Notes under the pieces: model-generated
The model's database searches: none
Told to the model about the DNA's origin: nothing
The model's input: the letters and a program-made list of their open reading frames with translations, nothing else
Program-made: the position numbers and the translations under genes
In this document: positions 8,245 to 16,848 of the stretch, one piece after another
Layout of the letters: each line of letters begins with the position of its first letter
Position numbering within the stretch: position 1 is the first letter of the stretch
DNA from: Fretibacterium fastidiosum
Lineage (GTDB): Bacteria > Synergistota > Synergistia > Synergistales > Aminobacteriaceae
Direction: 5' to 3'
DNA length: 64,000 nucleotides
NCBI RefSeq assembly: GCF_964642095.1
Contig: NZ_OZ209244.1
Location: 1,674,001-1,738,000, forward strand

Positions 8245-11200
8245 ATGAGACCGCTGACACTCACCATGAGGGCGTTTGGCTCCTACAACAAGGAGACGAC
8301 GGTGGACTTCACCCGGCCGAACCAAAAGCTCTTCCTCATCACCGGGGACACCGGCGCGGGCAAGACCACGATCTTTGACGCCATCGTCTTCGCCCTCTAC
8401 GGGGAAACGAGCGCAAGCGGCAGGAGCGGGGGCAGGCGGCAGGGCGAGGACCTGCAGAGTCAGTTCGCGGACCTGGATACCGAGCCCTTCGTGAAGTTGA
8501 CCTTCTCGGAGGTCCACGGTGGAGAGAAGAGGCACTACACCGTGACCCGCACCCCTCGCTGCCACCAGTCGCTGAAACAGAAGGCCGGCTCCAGGCCCAA
8601 GGGGGAGACCGTCTCCCTCTCGATGCCGGACGGCCTGGTGTACACCGGGAATCTGCGGGAGACGAACCAGAAGATCGGAGAGATCGTCGGGCTGACGAAG
8701 GAGCAGTTCATGCAGGTGGCCATGATCGCCCAGGGGGAGTTCATGGAGCTGCTCTGCGCTGGAGCGGACAAGAAGAAGGACATCTTTCGGAAGCTCTTCC
8801 GCACCCGGCTCTATCAGGACGTCGTGGATGAGTTGAAACGCCGGTTGGACGATGCGGCCAAACGGGTGACGGAGATCCGCAGCGCCTTTCAGGCCGAGGC
8901 GGGACACGTCGTGATCCCGGAGGAGCTCGATGGCATGGAGCGGCTGAAGGAGATACGCTCTCGCCTCCTGACCTCCGAGGGAGGGACGGTCATGGACATG
9001 GAGGCCCTTCTGGCGGAGCTCAGCGCCCTCTGCAGCAGGCTCAAGGAAGGAGCTGCCCTCGCTGCGTCGGAGCGGTACGAGGCGGGCAGGCGGCGGGACG
9101 AGGCGCGCGACGCCTACACCGGGGCTCAGGACCTCGCACGGGCCTTTGAGGAGCTGGAGAGGTCGGAGAGGGCGCTTGCCGAATGTGAGGCCGAGGAGGG
9201 GCGAATTCAGGAGGCAGGCCGCTTGATGATCCAGATCAACGCTGCCTGCGAGATTCAGCCCCTGCATCAGAGGATGGGCGACGCGGAGAAGGCCGCGGCG
9301 GAGACGGAGAGAAAGCTGGCGGATTTGAAGGGGTCCCTTCCGGACCTCAACCTGGACCGCCAGCGGGCGGAGGCCTCCGAGGCAGAGGCCCGGTCCGTCC
9401 AGGCGGCGGGGATCGAGGAGTTCACGCGAGTGTCCGAGCGCGTGAGCAGGGCGCTTCAAGTGCTGGAGCGGATCCGCGCCACAACGGAGAGGTTCGAGGA
9501 GTGGCGCGCTGCGCTCAGCGCGGCGGAGATGACCTCGCTCCAGGCCAAAGACGCTCTGATGAATTTCGAGGCCAGGGAAGCGGCGTGGCGGGCGCGGGAG
9601 AAGGAGCTGGAGGGTGCGGACCTGCGCCTGGCGCACTGGGAGGTCCGACGAAGGGAGGCGGAGGACCTCATGGTGGAGGTGTCCCTGGCGGAGGACGCCG
9701 GACGGGACGCCCAACGGCAGAGGGCGGAGACGGAGCGGCTGCAGGGGGAGTATGCCTCCGTCAGGGAGGAGTACAACCGCAAGAGGGACGAGTACGTCCG
9801 AAGACAGGAGGAGTTCCTGGACGCCCAGGCCGGGTTCATCGCCTGGGAAAAGCTGAGGCCGGGCGAGCCCTGTCCCGTGTGCGGCTCCCTGGATCACCCG
9901 CGCCCCTGCCTGCTGCCGGAGGGCAGCCGGGATTTGACCCGGGAGGTCGTCGATGCGCTGGCCGAGGAGGTCGCGAGCCTGCAGCAGGACCTGACGAAGC
10001 GCTCCACGGCGTCGGGCTCCGCCCTGAGCCTCCTGGAGGAGAAGGAAAGGACCTTGAAGGGGGCCTTGGCACGCCTGCAGGAGCGCCTGGCAAGGAGCGT
10101 TCCGGAGGCGTCGGAAGCGCCGAGCCTGGATCAGGTGCGGGCGCTGTTGGAAAGCTGGAGGGCCGGGATCCGGGCGGAAGGGGTTGCGCTTCAGGAGGGC
10201 GCGCAGGCTTTGAGCCGCATCAAGGAGTCCCTGAAGAGCGTGGACGAACAGCGGCAGGCACTGACGATCGCCGTCGATCAGGCGGTTCGGACGGCTCATC
10301 AGGCGGAGAGCGCCCTCGCCGCCGCCGAGGCGGAGCTCAGGGGCCTCGAAGGGCAGCGGGACTACGCGACCGTGGCGGACGCGCAGTCGGCCCTCGACGA
10401 GGCCAGGGTCGCGAAGCGGAAGGCGGACTCGACCTTCGAGGCCGCTCGCGAGGCGGCGCAGGCGGCGCGGAGCTCGCTGGAGAACGCGGAGGCTGCGATC
10501 GCCCGGTTCGCGGAGGAACTGCCCCTTCAGAGGGAGGAGGCGGAGCGGCGCAGACAGGCCTACGAGGCGCTCATGGACGAGAAGAAGCTGTCCGAGGCGG
10601 ATTGGATGGAGACCGTTCGCCGGTACGGTCGGGAAGACGTGGGCGAGCTGCTGGATGAGGTGGAGGCGCACCGCAAGAAAAAGGCGGCTGCGGAGGGCGC
10701 GCGCGACGCGGCCCTGAAGGCCGTGAACGGACGTGAGAAGCCCGTCATGGAAGACCTGGAAAGAGCCAGGGACAAGGCGGAAGAGGAACTGGAAAAGGCC
10801 CGGGCCGCCTGGGCGCGACTCGACAGGGCCTTTGAGGCGGACGACGCCGCCCTCTGCGCCCTGTCGCCGAGGATGGAGGAGCGGAAGCAAGTTGCGCGGG
10901 AGCACGCCCGGCTCAACGGGCTGCACCGGGGGCTGGGGGGCAGGGAGTCGGGTGCCCGCATGGACATTGAGACCTTCGTGCAGCGGCACTACCTGCAGCG
11001 AATCCTGCACGCGGCGAACACCCGCTTTCAGGACATGACCGCGGGGCAGTTCGAGCTCCGCCTGGTGCAGGAGGACCAGGCGGGGGAGGGGAGGAATCAG
11101 GGGCTGGACCTCGTGGTCTATTCCTCCGTCACCGGCAGGGAACGGAGGGTCTGGACGCTCTCCGGCGGCGAGTCCTTCGTGGCGGCCCTCTCGCTGGCTC

Positions 11201-11448
11201 TGGGGATGGCGGACCTGATCCAGGAGAGCGCCTCGTCGATCAGCCTGGATATGATCTTCATCGACGAGGGCTTCGGCTCCCTGGACGACCGAACGCGAAA
11301 TCAGGCGGTCAGGGTGTTGCAGCGGATAGCGGGCAGCCGCCTCATCGGCATCATCTCCCACGTGACGGAGCTGAAGCAGGAGATCGAGGACCAGCTGATC
11401 GTCAGCAAGGACTCGGAGGGCAGTCGGGTCCGTTGGCAGATCAGCTGA
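8245..11448 (+). CDS. sbcC: Exonuclease SbcCD subunit C (SMC-like ATPase)
   Basis: SbcC is the Rad50-like ATPase that clamps DNA and controls SbcD. The 1067-residue protein has a split ATPase head: Walker A GDTGAGKTT at about residues 34-42 and, near the C terminus, the signature LSGGESFVAALSLALG and Walker B MIFIDEGFGSLD. Between them lie two long antiparallel coiled coils rich in Glu, Arg and Ala. They meet at the zinc hook CPVCG at about residues 543-547, which dimerises two SbcC molecules. The gene begins with ATG right after the sbcD stop (TGAGATG). Confidence 0.96.
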   Translation: MRPLTLTMRAFGSYNKETTVDFTRPNQKLFLITGDTGAGKTTIFDAIVFALYGETSASGRSGGRRQGEDLQSQFADLDTEPFVKLTFSEVHGGEKRHYTVTRTPRCHQSLKQKAGSRPKGETVSLSMPDGLVYTGNLRETNQKIGEIVGLTKEQFMQVAMIAQGEFMELLCAGADKKKDIFRKLFRTRLYQDVVDELKRRLDDAAKRVTEIRSAFQAEAGHVVIPEELDGMERLKEIRSRLLTSEGGTVMDMEALLAELSALCSRLKEGAALAASERYEAGRRRDEARDAYTGAQDLARAFEELERSERALAECEAEEGRIQEAGRLMIQINAACEIQPLHQRMGDAEKAAAETERKLADLKGSLPDLNLDRQRAEASEAEARSVQAAGIEEFTRVSERVSRALQVLERIRATTERFEEWRAALSAAEMTSLQAKDALMNFEAREAAWRAREKELEGADLRLAHWEVRRREAEDLMVEVSLAEDAGRDAQRQRAETERLQGEYASVREEYNRKRDEYVRRQEEFLDAQAGFIAWEKLRPGEPCPVCGSLDHPRPCLLPEGSRDLTREVVDALAEEVASLQQDLTKRSTASGSALSLLEEKERTLKGALARLQERLARSVPEASEAPSLDQVRALLESWRAGIRAEGVALQEGAQALSRIKESLKSVDEQRQALTIAVDQAVRTAHQAESALAAAEAELRGLEGQRDYATVADAQSALDEARVAKRKADSTFEAAREAAQAARSSLENAEAAIARFAEELPLQREEAERRRQAYEALMDEKKLSEADWMETVRRYGREDVGELLDEVEAHRKKKAAAEGARDAALKAVNGREKPVMEDLERARDKAEEELEKARAAWARLDRAFEADDAALCALSPRMEERKQVAREHARLNGLHRGLGGRESGARMDIETFVQRHYLQRILHAANTRFQDMTAGQFELRLVQEDQAGEGRNQGLDLVVYSSVTGRERRVWTLSGGESFVAALSLALGMADLIQESASSISLDMIFIDEGFGSLDDRTRNQAVRVLQRIAGSRLIGIISHVTELKQEIEDQLIVSKDSEGSRVRWQIS

Positions 11449-11550
11449 CGGGCTGCTGGTGGAGAGGAGGCTTCAGCCTGGCGTGCGCGTCGGGGGCCGT
11501 CGCTGCGCGGGGCCGGGGCGGTCGGCGTGGACGGACCCCCGACGCAGGGC

Positions 11551-12468
11551 CTATGCTCCCCGAAGACAGCGTCGGATCGCGAGGGCGACGCCGCCCTCCT
11601 GGTTGGACCTCGTGATGAAGTCCGCCGCGCGCTTGACCCCCTCCGGGGCGTTGGCCATGGCGACGCTGACGCCCGCCGTCCTGAACAGGGCCAGGTCGTT
11701 TTCGGAGTCGCCGCAGGCCATGCTTGCCGACAGCGGAACGTTCATGAGCTCCATGAGGCGCGACAGCCCGCTGCCCTTGTCGACGCCCGCCCGGTTGAAC
11801 TCCCAGTTGTGGTTGCCGCCGCAGACGTAGGTGATCTCCGGGTGGGCGGCCAGGATGCGCTCCGCCTCCTCCCGCCCCGGAAGGGCGTCGCCCTGCCGGC
11901 AGAAGTTGATGGTGACCTTCTGGACGCGAAGCGCCTCGCGCTCAATGCGCCCCAGAAGGTCGCTTTCGTAGATGCGCGTGCGCCTGATGTAGGCCTTGGC
12001 GCTTTCCGGCAGGACGGTTCGCTCCAGGAGGTCCCGACGGTCCTCGCGGGCGTAGGCGTCCCCGTCGACGAAGACGTCGTAGTAGAGGTTCAGGGGTTCC
12101 AGGTCGCGCAGGACGCCCAGCGCGGTCCGGGTGTCCATGCAGTCGTCGAAGAGGAGCTTTCGGTCCGGCAGCGTGTAGACGGCGGCACCGTTGACCGTGA
12201 GCGCGCAGTTCACCCCGAGGGGTGCCACCTCCTCTACGGGCACGCCGCAGTAGGGGCGCCCCGTCGAGATGATGACCGTGACGCCCTGGTCCGAGGCCTC
12301 GCGGATGGCTGCGGCGTCCTCGCGCGATATCTCGCCTCTCTCGTTGAACAGCGTCCCGTCGAGGTCGAGGGCGATCAGCCTGACGGCGGGCAGGGGCTCC
12401 TCGCGATCGGACAGGAGGAGGGGAGCCGACGGGCCTCCCCCCTCCTGCGCCCTGTCCGCCCTATTCAA
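11551..12468 (-). CDS. Cof-type HAD-superfamily phosphatase
   Basis: A haloacid-dehalogenase-fold phosphatase of the Cof/IIB group, typically acting on sugar phosphates or phospho-cofactors. Motif I is ALDLDGTLF, motif II is STGRP, and motif IV is ACGDSENDLALF. A large cap domain of about 90 residues lies between motifs II and III, as in Cof proteins. The start is uncertain. The TTG at 12468 overlaps the glmS stop by eight bases and gives a 28-residue N-terminal extension rich in Gly and Pro before the conserved core; no ATG or GTG lies between. Substrate unknown. Confidence 0.85.
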   Translation of the reverse strand: MNRADRAQEGGGPSAPLLLSDREEPLPAVRLIALDLDGTLFNERGEISREDAAAIREASDQGVTVIISTGRPYCGVPVEEVAPLGVNCALTVNGAAVYTLPDRKLLFDDCMDTRTALGVLRDLEPLNLYYDVFVDGDAYAREDRRDLLERTVLPESAKAYIRRTRIYESDLLGRIEREALRVQKVTINFCRQGDALPGREEAERILAAHPEITYVCGGNHNWEFNRAGVDKGSGLSRLMELMNVPLSASMACGDSENDLALFRTAGVSVAMANAPEGVKRAADFITRSNQEGGVALAIRRCLRGA

Positions 12469-14299
12469 CGGTGACGCTCTTGGCCAGGTTCCTGGGCTTA
12501 TCGACGTCCAGCCCCCGCGCGCAGGCCAGGTAATAGCCCAGGAGCTGCAGCGGGATCACGGCGAGGCTCGAGGTGAAGTGCTTGTCCGTCTGGGGCAGAA
12601 GGAAGACGAGGTCCGCGTCGTCCCTGAGGGCGTCGTTCCCGCGGTTGGTGACGCCCAGGAGCCACGCGCCGCGGCTCTTGACCTCCATCAGGTTGCTGGC
12701 GGTCTTCTTGTAGAGCTCGCACTGCGTCATGAGCCCGACCACCAGGACGCCCGGCTCGATCAGGCTGATGGGGCCGTGTTTCATCTCGCCGGCCGCGCAG
12801 GCTTCGGAGTGGACGTAGCTGATCTCCTTCATCTTGAGGCTGCCCTCCATGGCCAGCGCGTAGTCCAGCCCGCGCCCCAAGAAGAAGGCGTCGCGCGCGT
12901 CCTTGAAGCGCTCCGCCACGTTCTTGATGCGCTCTTTCTCGTCCAACACCGCGTCGATCTTCTCCGGCAGAGTCTCCAGCTCGCGCAGCAGGTCGCGGTA
13001 GCGGATGGCGGAGATCGTGCCCCGGACGTTCGCGAAGTGGATGGCCAGGAGGTAACAGGCGATCAGCTGGGCGCTGTAGGCCTTGGTCGTCGCCACGGCG
13101 ATCTCGGGCCCCGCCAACGTGTAGAACACGCTGTCCGCCTCCCGCGCGATGGTGCTGCCCAGCACGTTGACGATGGCCAGCGTCCTGATCCCGTTCTCCT
13201 GGGCCAGGCGCATGGCGGCCAGGGTATCCGCCGTCTCGCCCGATTGGCTGATGACGATGGCCAGAGCGGAAGGGGCCAGCGGGATTTTGCGGTAGCGAAA
13301 CTCGGAGGCCAGCTCCACGCGCACGGGGAGTTTCGTCAGGTCCTCCAGGACGTACTGGGCCGCGACGCCCGCGTGGTAGGCGGAGCCGCAGGCCAGGATG
13401 TAGACTTGACTGAAGTTTCTGATCGCGTCGTCCGTCAGGCCCGTGGCGCTCATGTCCAGCCGCGTTCCCTCCTTCAGCGCGGAGCGGAGGGTGTCCCTCA
13501 CGGCGCGGCCCTGCTCGTGGATCTCCTTCATCATGAAGTGCTCGAAGCCGCCCTTCTCCGCGGCCTGAGCGTCCCACTTGATCTCCGTGGACATCTTGCT
13601 CAGGGGGGCGCCGTCCTTGTCGTAGAAGCGGATGTCCCCCTTGCAGATCTCGACGATCTCCATGTTGCCGATGTAGTACACCGTCCGGGTGTGCTGGAGG
13701 ATGGCCGAGACGTCGGAGGCCAGAAAGGACTCGCCGTCGCCCCTGCCCACGATGAGGGGGTTGTCCTTGCGCACGCCCCACACGGCGTTGGGAAACTCCC
13801 TGAACATGAGGACAAAGCAGTAGGAGCCGCGGATGCGCTTCATCGCCTTCGTGAGGGCCGCGATGGGGTTGTTTCCGCTTTTTTTATAGTAAAGGTCGAT
13901 GAGTTTGACGGCCACCTCCGTGTCGGTCTGGGAGTAGAACGTGTACCCGTTCCTGAGCAGGTCTTCCCTCAACTCCTGGTAGTTCTCCACGATGCCGTTG
14001 TGGACCGCCACGACGGTCATGTCGTCGCTCCAGTGCGGGTGGGCGTTCTCCTCCGAGGGGACGCCGTGGGTCGCCCAGCGCGTGTGCCCGATGCCGCAGG
14101 TTCCGGACAGCGCCCTGCCGGAGTTGATTCGCCCCGCCAGGGCCTTCAGCCGCCCCTTCGCCTTGACGACCTTCACGTCCTCACCGTCGCGGACGGCCAG
14201 CCCGGCGGAGTCGTAGCCCCGGTACTCGAGCTTCTCCAGTCCATCCAACAGAACGGGTGAGGCCTGTCTGCTCCCGCTGTAACCAAGAATGCCGCACAT
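12461..14299 (-). CDS. glmS: Glutamine--fructose-6-phosphate aminotransferase (isomerizing)
   Basis: GlmS makes glucosamine-6-phosphate from fructose-6-phosphate and glutamine, the first step toward UDP-GlcNAc for peptidoglycan and lipid A. The start at 14299 is fixed by the mature N terminus MCGILGY, where Cys2 is the catalytic nucleophile of the Ntn glutaminase domain; a TTG 18 bases upstream would add residues before it. The glutaminase domain spans about residues 1-230 (RWATHG, HNG). Two SIS sugar-isomerase domains follow, with SQSGETADTLAA and the C-terminal LAKSVTVE. Length 612 is typical. A -10-like TATAAT on the minus strand lies at 14398-14393. I see no glmS ribozyme. Confidence 0.96.
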   Translation of the reverse strand: MCGILGYSGSRQASPVLLDGLEKLEYRGYDSAGLAVRDGEDVKVVKAKGRLKALAGRINSGRALSGTCGIGHTRWATHGVPSEENAHPHWSDDMTVVAVHNGIVENYQELREDLLRNGYTFYSQTDTEVAVKLIDLYYKKSGNNPIAALTKAMKRIRGSYCFVLMFREFPNAVWGVRKDNPLIVGRGDGESFLASDVSAILQHTRTVYYIGNMEIVEICKGDIRFYDKDGAPLSKMSTEIKWDAQAAEKGGFEHFMMKEIHEQGRAVRDTLRSALKEGTRLDMSATGLTDDAIRNFSQVYILACGSAYHAGVAAQYVLEDLTKLPVRVELASEFRYRKIPLAPSALAIVISQSGETADTLAAMRLAQENGIRTLAIVNVLGSTIAREADSVFYTLAGPEIAVATTKAYSAQLIACYLLAIHFANVRGTISAIRYRDLLRELETLPEKIDAVLDEKERIKNVAERFKDARDAFFLGRGLDYALAMEGSLKMKEISYVHSEACAAGEMKHGPISLIEPGVLVVGLMTQCELYKKTASNLMEVKSRGAWLLGVTNRGNDALRDDADLVFLLPQTDKHFTSSLAVIPLQLLGYYLACARGLDVDKPRNLAKSVTVE

Positions 14300-14485
14300 A
14301 GAAATGCCCCCAGTCAATCGAGATCGGGCGCCCTGTGGCGCTAACGTTGGACCCAGCCGCTTGTGCGCCCTGTTGCCCCGGCGCGTTCTCTCATTATATC
14401 CAAATTGTCCCTGAAACAGGAGGAAAATTCTCGGGACCGCCCCAAAGAGCGGCCTCGATTTCGAGGGAGTGGGGTGTGGGGAGGT

Positions 14486-15310
14486 TCACGCCTCCGCGGC
14501 GGCGTGGGCTTTCAGCCAGCCCAGGATGAGCTCCATCGCCCTGTCCCGCTCCGGCCCGTGGAGGAGGTCGTGCCAGGCGCCCTCCAGGATGGTCAGCGTC
14601 CCGTCCGGCGAGGCGGAACGGACCCGGAGGTTCTCCGCGGACGCGGGTGGCACGATGCGGTCCTCCGAGCCGTGGAGGGCCAGGAAGGGCAGCCGGTGGG
14701 CGGGGAGCGCAGCCGTGAGGTCGTCCATGCCCTTCACGAAGACCTCGACGAGCAGCCGGTTGACGAAGGCGTGGAGCACCCAGGGGTCTCTCTCGTACTC
14801 GTGCCGCGCCGCCTCGTCCGGGGTCAGGAGGTCCTCCCCGACGGAGGGGGAGCAGCGCATCAGCAGGCGCTGTACCTGAGGGCGCCGGAAGTTTCGATAG
14901 CGCCCCGTCTCCAGGGTGGGCGCTCCGATCAGGACCTGCCCGGATATCCCTTCGGGCCGCTGGACGCCAAGCAGGAGGGAGAGGAGCCCTCCCATGCTGT
15001 ACCCGACGGTAAAGAGCGGGCCGGGCCGCTCCGCCAGGGCGGCGTCCGCCATGAGGCGCACGTCCTTCACCAACAGCCGGTAGTCCCGGACGTCGGCCCG
15101 CGCCCCGCCAGAGCGGCCGTGCCCCCGCAGGTCAAAGCGCGTCACGCGCCACCCTGCGGTGGCCATCGCGGCCGATGCGGCGTCGAACCGCCGGCAGTGT
15201 CCTCCCAGCCCGTGGAGGAGGAGAACGCTTCCCAACGCTGCCCCTGGAGCTTCGTCCGTACAGCGGTAGAGCTCCGTCCCGTCGAAGGATCGAATCAACG
15301 CCTCATGCAT
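14486..15310 (-). CDS. Alpha/beta hydrolase, monoacylglycerol-lipase-like
   Basis: A serine hydrolase of the alpha/beta fold. The nucleophile elbow is GYSMGG near residue 115, the oxyanion-hole motif is LLLHGLGGH near residue 31, and a late Asp (SEDRIVPP) and His (GAWHDLLHG) complete the triad. The pattern HGLGGH..DLRGHGRS is typical of bacterial lysophospholipases and monoacylglycerol lipases. No signal peptide is visible, so it is probably cytoplasmic. ATG 15310 has GAGGGG upstream. It stands alone between glmS and tRNA-Arg, on the strand opposite to the tRNA. Confidence 0.82.
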   Translation of the reverse strand: MHEALIRSFDGTELYRCTDEAPGAALGSVLLLHGLGGHCRRFDAASAAMATAGWRVTRFDLRGHGRSGGARADVRDYRLLVKDVRLMADAALAERPGPLFTVGYSMGGLLSLLLGVQRPEGISGQVLIGAPTLETGRYRNFRRPQVQRLLMRCSPSVGEDLLTPDEAARHEYERDPWVLHAFVNRLLVEVFVKGMDDLTAALPAHRLPFLALHGSEDRIVPPASAENLRVRSASPDGTLTILEGAWHDLLHGPERDRAMELILGWLKAHAAAEA

Positions 15311-15340
15311 TGCCCCTCAACCTCCCGATTGAAATTGCAT

Positions 15341-15368
15341 TTGACAGTACGGCTTTTTATGTTATATT
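15341..15368 (+). promoter_or_regulatory. Sigma-70 promoter of tRNA-Arg
   Basis: TTGACA at 15341-15346 and TATATT at 15363-15368 are separated by 16 bases. The -35 is a perfect consensus. The tRNA begins 17 bases downstream of the -10, so the start of transcription would fall a few bases ahead of the mature 5' end. An inverted repeat ATGTTA/TAACAT overlaps the -10 region. Confidence 0.75.
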
Positions 15369-15384
15369 AACATAGTTCCTTTGC

Positions 15385-15460
15385 GGGCTTGTAGCTCAGT
15401 GGATAGAGCGACGGCCTCCTAAGCCGTAGGTCGGCAGTTCGAATCTGCCCAAGCTCGCCA
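15385..15460 (+). tRNA. tRNA-Arg (anticodon CCU)
   Basis: A 76-base cloverleaf can be drawn. The acceptor stem pairs GGGCTTG with CAAGCTC (one G-U pair), the D arm is GCTCAGTGGATAGAGC, and the anticodon stem ACGGC/GCCGT closes the loop CTCCTAA with anticodon CCT. The T arm is GGCAG-TTCGAAT-CTGCC and the CCA end is encoded. It reads AGG codons. tRNA-Arg(CCU) genes are common integration sites, and the next genes are a toxin-antitoxin group. Confidence 0.97.
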
Positions 15461-15573
15461 TATAGGGATTGCAGGGGTTTACAGGGGAAAAGCAGCAAAA
15501 ATAAAGAAAATAGGCCGTCGCTCATGGGGAGCTTTGCAGTGCAAAGATTCCTGTCACCTCGCTTCCAAAATGT

Positions 15574-15604
15574 CCGTTTTTCCATTCGGGAGAAACGGCT
15601 TTTT
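15574..15604 (+). terminator. Rho-independent terminator downstream of tRNA-Arg
   Basis: A ten-base-pair stem (CCGTTTTTCC with GGGAGAAACGG, including one G-T pair, loop ATTCG) is followed by CTTTTT. It lies 113 bases after the tRNA and before the HTH gene, so it probably ends the tRNA transcript. The 261 bases between the tRNA and the HTH gene hold nothing else that I can identify. Confidence 0.65.
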
Positions 15605-15721
15605 GTCTTTTACCGTGTAATTATAACAGTCCATCTGGAAGGGGCGTGTAAGCGACAAAGTGGACACACAATTGGTGATGGAGACGGCGGAAGAAGCGTA
15701 CCTCAATGAGGGGGATTTGCA

Positions 15722-15991
15722 TTGAATGATAAGAGTCTGCTCAGCGTCACAGAAGTTGCAGCGATTATGGAGCTGGGGAGAAGCCAGATTCTGAGGTTGT
15801 GCAATCAACACCGTTTGTATGGAGCCCAGAAGATCGGCAACACGTGGGTTATTCCCCGGTCGTCTGTCGAGGCATACGAGCCCGGCCCCCAAGGGTTTGC
15901 TGCCGTATGGGGGCGCCGCAAGGTGGAGCGGGCGGCTTTGCGAGAGGAAATCGAGGTCGCGATCTCGGTGGCCAAGGGGGAGGAGGGGTAG
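15722..15991 (+). CDS. Small helix-turn-helix (excisionase/MerR-like) DNA-binding protein
   Basis: The 89-residue protein begins SLLSVTEVAAIMELGRSQIL, a typical winged HTH of the excisionase/MerR type, followed by the wing RLYGAQKIGNTWVIPRSSVEAY, which matches the 'helix-turn-helix domain-containing' pattern of DNA-binding domain 17. The C-terminal part is basic and then acidic. The start is TTG 15722, supported by GAGGGGG nine bases upstream. It is followed two bases later by an antitoxin-like gene, so it may regulate the toxin-antitoxin operon or be a leftover of an integrated element beside the tRNA. Confidence 0.75.
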   Translation: MNDKSLLSVTEVAAIMELGRSQILRLCNQHRLYGAQKIGNTWVIPRSSVEAYEPGPQGFAAVWGRRKVERAALREEIEVAISVAKGEEG

Positions 15992-15993
15992 GG

Positions 15994-16206
15994 ATGATTC
16001 AAGCTGTGGCAGCGAAGAGGAAGAGCCTGTATCGCCAACTCCAAAACCTGACCGAGGAGGACTTGGACAGGGTGAGCCATTATGCGGCATTCCTGCAATA
16101 CCTGGAAGCCCAGGAAGACGAGGAGGATATCGTATGGATCGAGGCCCACAAGGACGACCCGACGGTTCCCCTGGCGGACGCGCTTAAAGCCCTGGGGCTT
16201 GACTGA
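15994..16206 (+). CDS. RelB-like antitoxin (putative)
   Basis: A 70-residue acidic protein starting at ATG 15994, two bases after the HTH gene and behind GAGGAGGGG. The N-terminal half, KSLYRQLQNLTEEDLDRVSHY, looks helical. The C-terminal end, IEAHKDDPTVPLADALKALG, resembles the toxin-binding tails of antitoxins paired with RelE toxins (acidic residues, P-L-x-x-A/V-L-x-x-LG). It is followed eight bases later by a RelE-family toxin. Assignment rests on size, tail and gene order. Confidence 0.65.
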   Translation: MIQAVAAKRKSLYRQLQNLTEEDLDRVSHYAAFLQYLEAQEDEEDIVWIEAHKDDPTVPLADALKALGLD

Positions 16207-16214
16207 ATTTTACG

Positions 16215-16478
16215 ATGCTTTATGCCCTTGAGGTCAAAAAGAATGTCCTGAAAGCAATAGCCCGCCTCGATTCGAGCGTCCAACGGCAAATCATCGAAGT
16301 TTTGAAAGGCCTTGTGTCCTGTCCTTATCCAAGTGGGAGCCGCAAGATACAGGGACGAGCTGATACCTGGCGCGTCCGGGTCGGGAAGTTTCGGGTCGTC
16401 TATGAAGTGCATGACGAGCGTCTTGTCATCTGTGTTGTCCGAGTTGCACACAGAAAAGATGTCTACAAAAACCTTTAG
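16215..16478 (+). CDS. RelE/ParE-family toxin
   Basis: An 87-residue basic protein of the RelE/ParE superfamily, toxins that usually cut mRNA on the ribosome or block gyrase. The family pattern is visible: an N-terminal strand MLYALEVKKNVLKAIARLD, a helix pair, then KIQGRADTWRVRVGKFRVVYE and the last strand RLVICVVRVAHRKDVYK. The G-x-x-x-WR-V-R-V-G-x-F-R-V-V-Y signature is that of RelE mRNA interferases. It forms a pair with the preceding antitoxin and overlaps the start of a broken second toxin by 20 bases. Confidence 0.85.
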   Translation: MLYALEVKKNVLKAIARLDSSVQRQIIEVLKGLVSCPYPSGSRKIQGRADTWRVRVGKFRVVYEVHDERLVICVVRVAHRKDVYKNL

Positions 16479-16690
16479 CGAGCGCTTGGGCAAATCCGCC
16501 CATACGCGGATAGTGAATTTTCTGAGCGCCCTGTCCTCCGCACCCTATCCACGAGAAAAGAGGGCGGCCCTGACCGGTCAGTTCTCGGGGTATTGGCGCT
16601 ACCACGTGGGAGACTACCGGCTGATCTGCGATCCGGGACGGGGAGCTTGTCGTCCTCGTCCTGAAGGTCGGCCACAGGAGAGGGCGTCCT
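16459..16690 (+). pseudogene. Frameshifted, 5'-truncated second RelE-family toxin
   Basis: The reading frame from ATG 16459 gives HTRIVNFLSALSSAPYPREK and then LTGQFSGYWRYHVGDYRLIC, the middle of a RelE toxin. At about 16628 the frame breaks. One shifted frame continues as IRDGELVVLVLKVGHRRGR, the expected final strand. The first strand and helix of the family are also missing, because the fragment starts inside the end of the first toxin. It is thus a dead relic of a second, diverged toxin gene. A sequencing error could explain the frameshift but not the missing N terminus. Confidence 0.7.
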
Positions 16691-16709
16691 AAACGTGGAC
16701 GCCCTTTTT
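16681..16709 (+). terminator. Rho-independent terminator of the toxin-antitoxin group
   Basis: AGGGCGTCC and GGACGCCCT form a nine-base-pair stem with a seven-base loop, followed by a run of T. It overlaps the end of the broken toxin and lies before the convergent tag gene. Confidence 0.8.
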
Positions 16710-16848
16710 GCTTGGCGGAGCTCCTCCCTCAAACCTTCCTCACCCTGTGGCGTCCGGGGGGCCAACCTCTCGGCTCGACGGAAGTCCAGAAACAGGAGGA
16801 CAAGTTTTTGCATTGCAGGGGTCCCCTTAGCCGGTCTCGCCGGGCTCT

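Noticed and set aside
8218..11361. Very long open frame on the minus strand opposite sbcC (over 1000 codons).
   Set aside because: It is an antisense shadow produced by high GC and strong codon bias. Its composition is Leu/Arg/His-rich with no motifs, while sbcC has all its motifs on the plus strand.
12269..14260. Long plus-strand open frame opposite glmS.
   Set aside because: It shows no domain and is rich in Val, Arg, His and Gln as expected of an antisense frame. GlmS is unambiguous on the other strand.
14300..14485. Possible glmS ribozyme in the glmS leader.
   Set aside because: I see no conserved ribozyme core; the leader is short and shows only a -10-like TATAAT and GC-rich sequence.
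15461..15721. Attachment-site duplicate of the tRNA-Arg 3' end.
   Set aside because: I searched the following kilobase by eye and found no repeat of the tRNA 3' sequence and no integrase gene.
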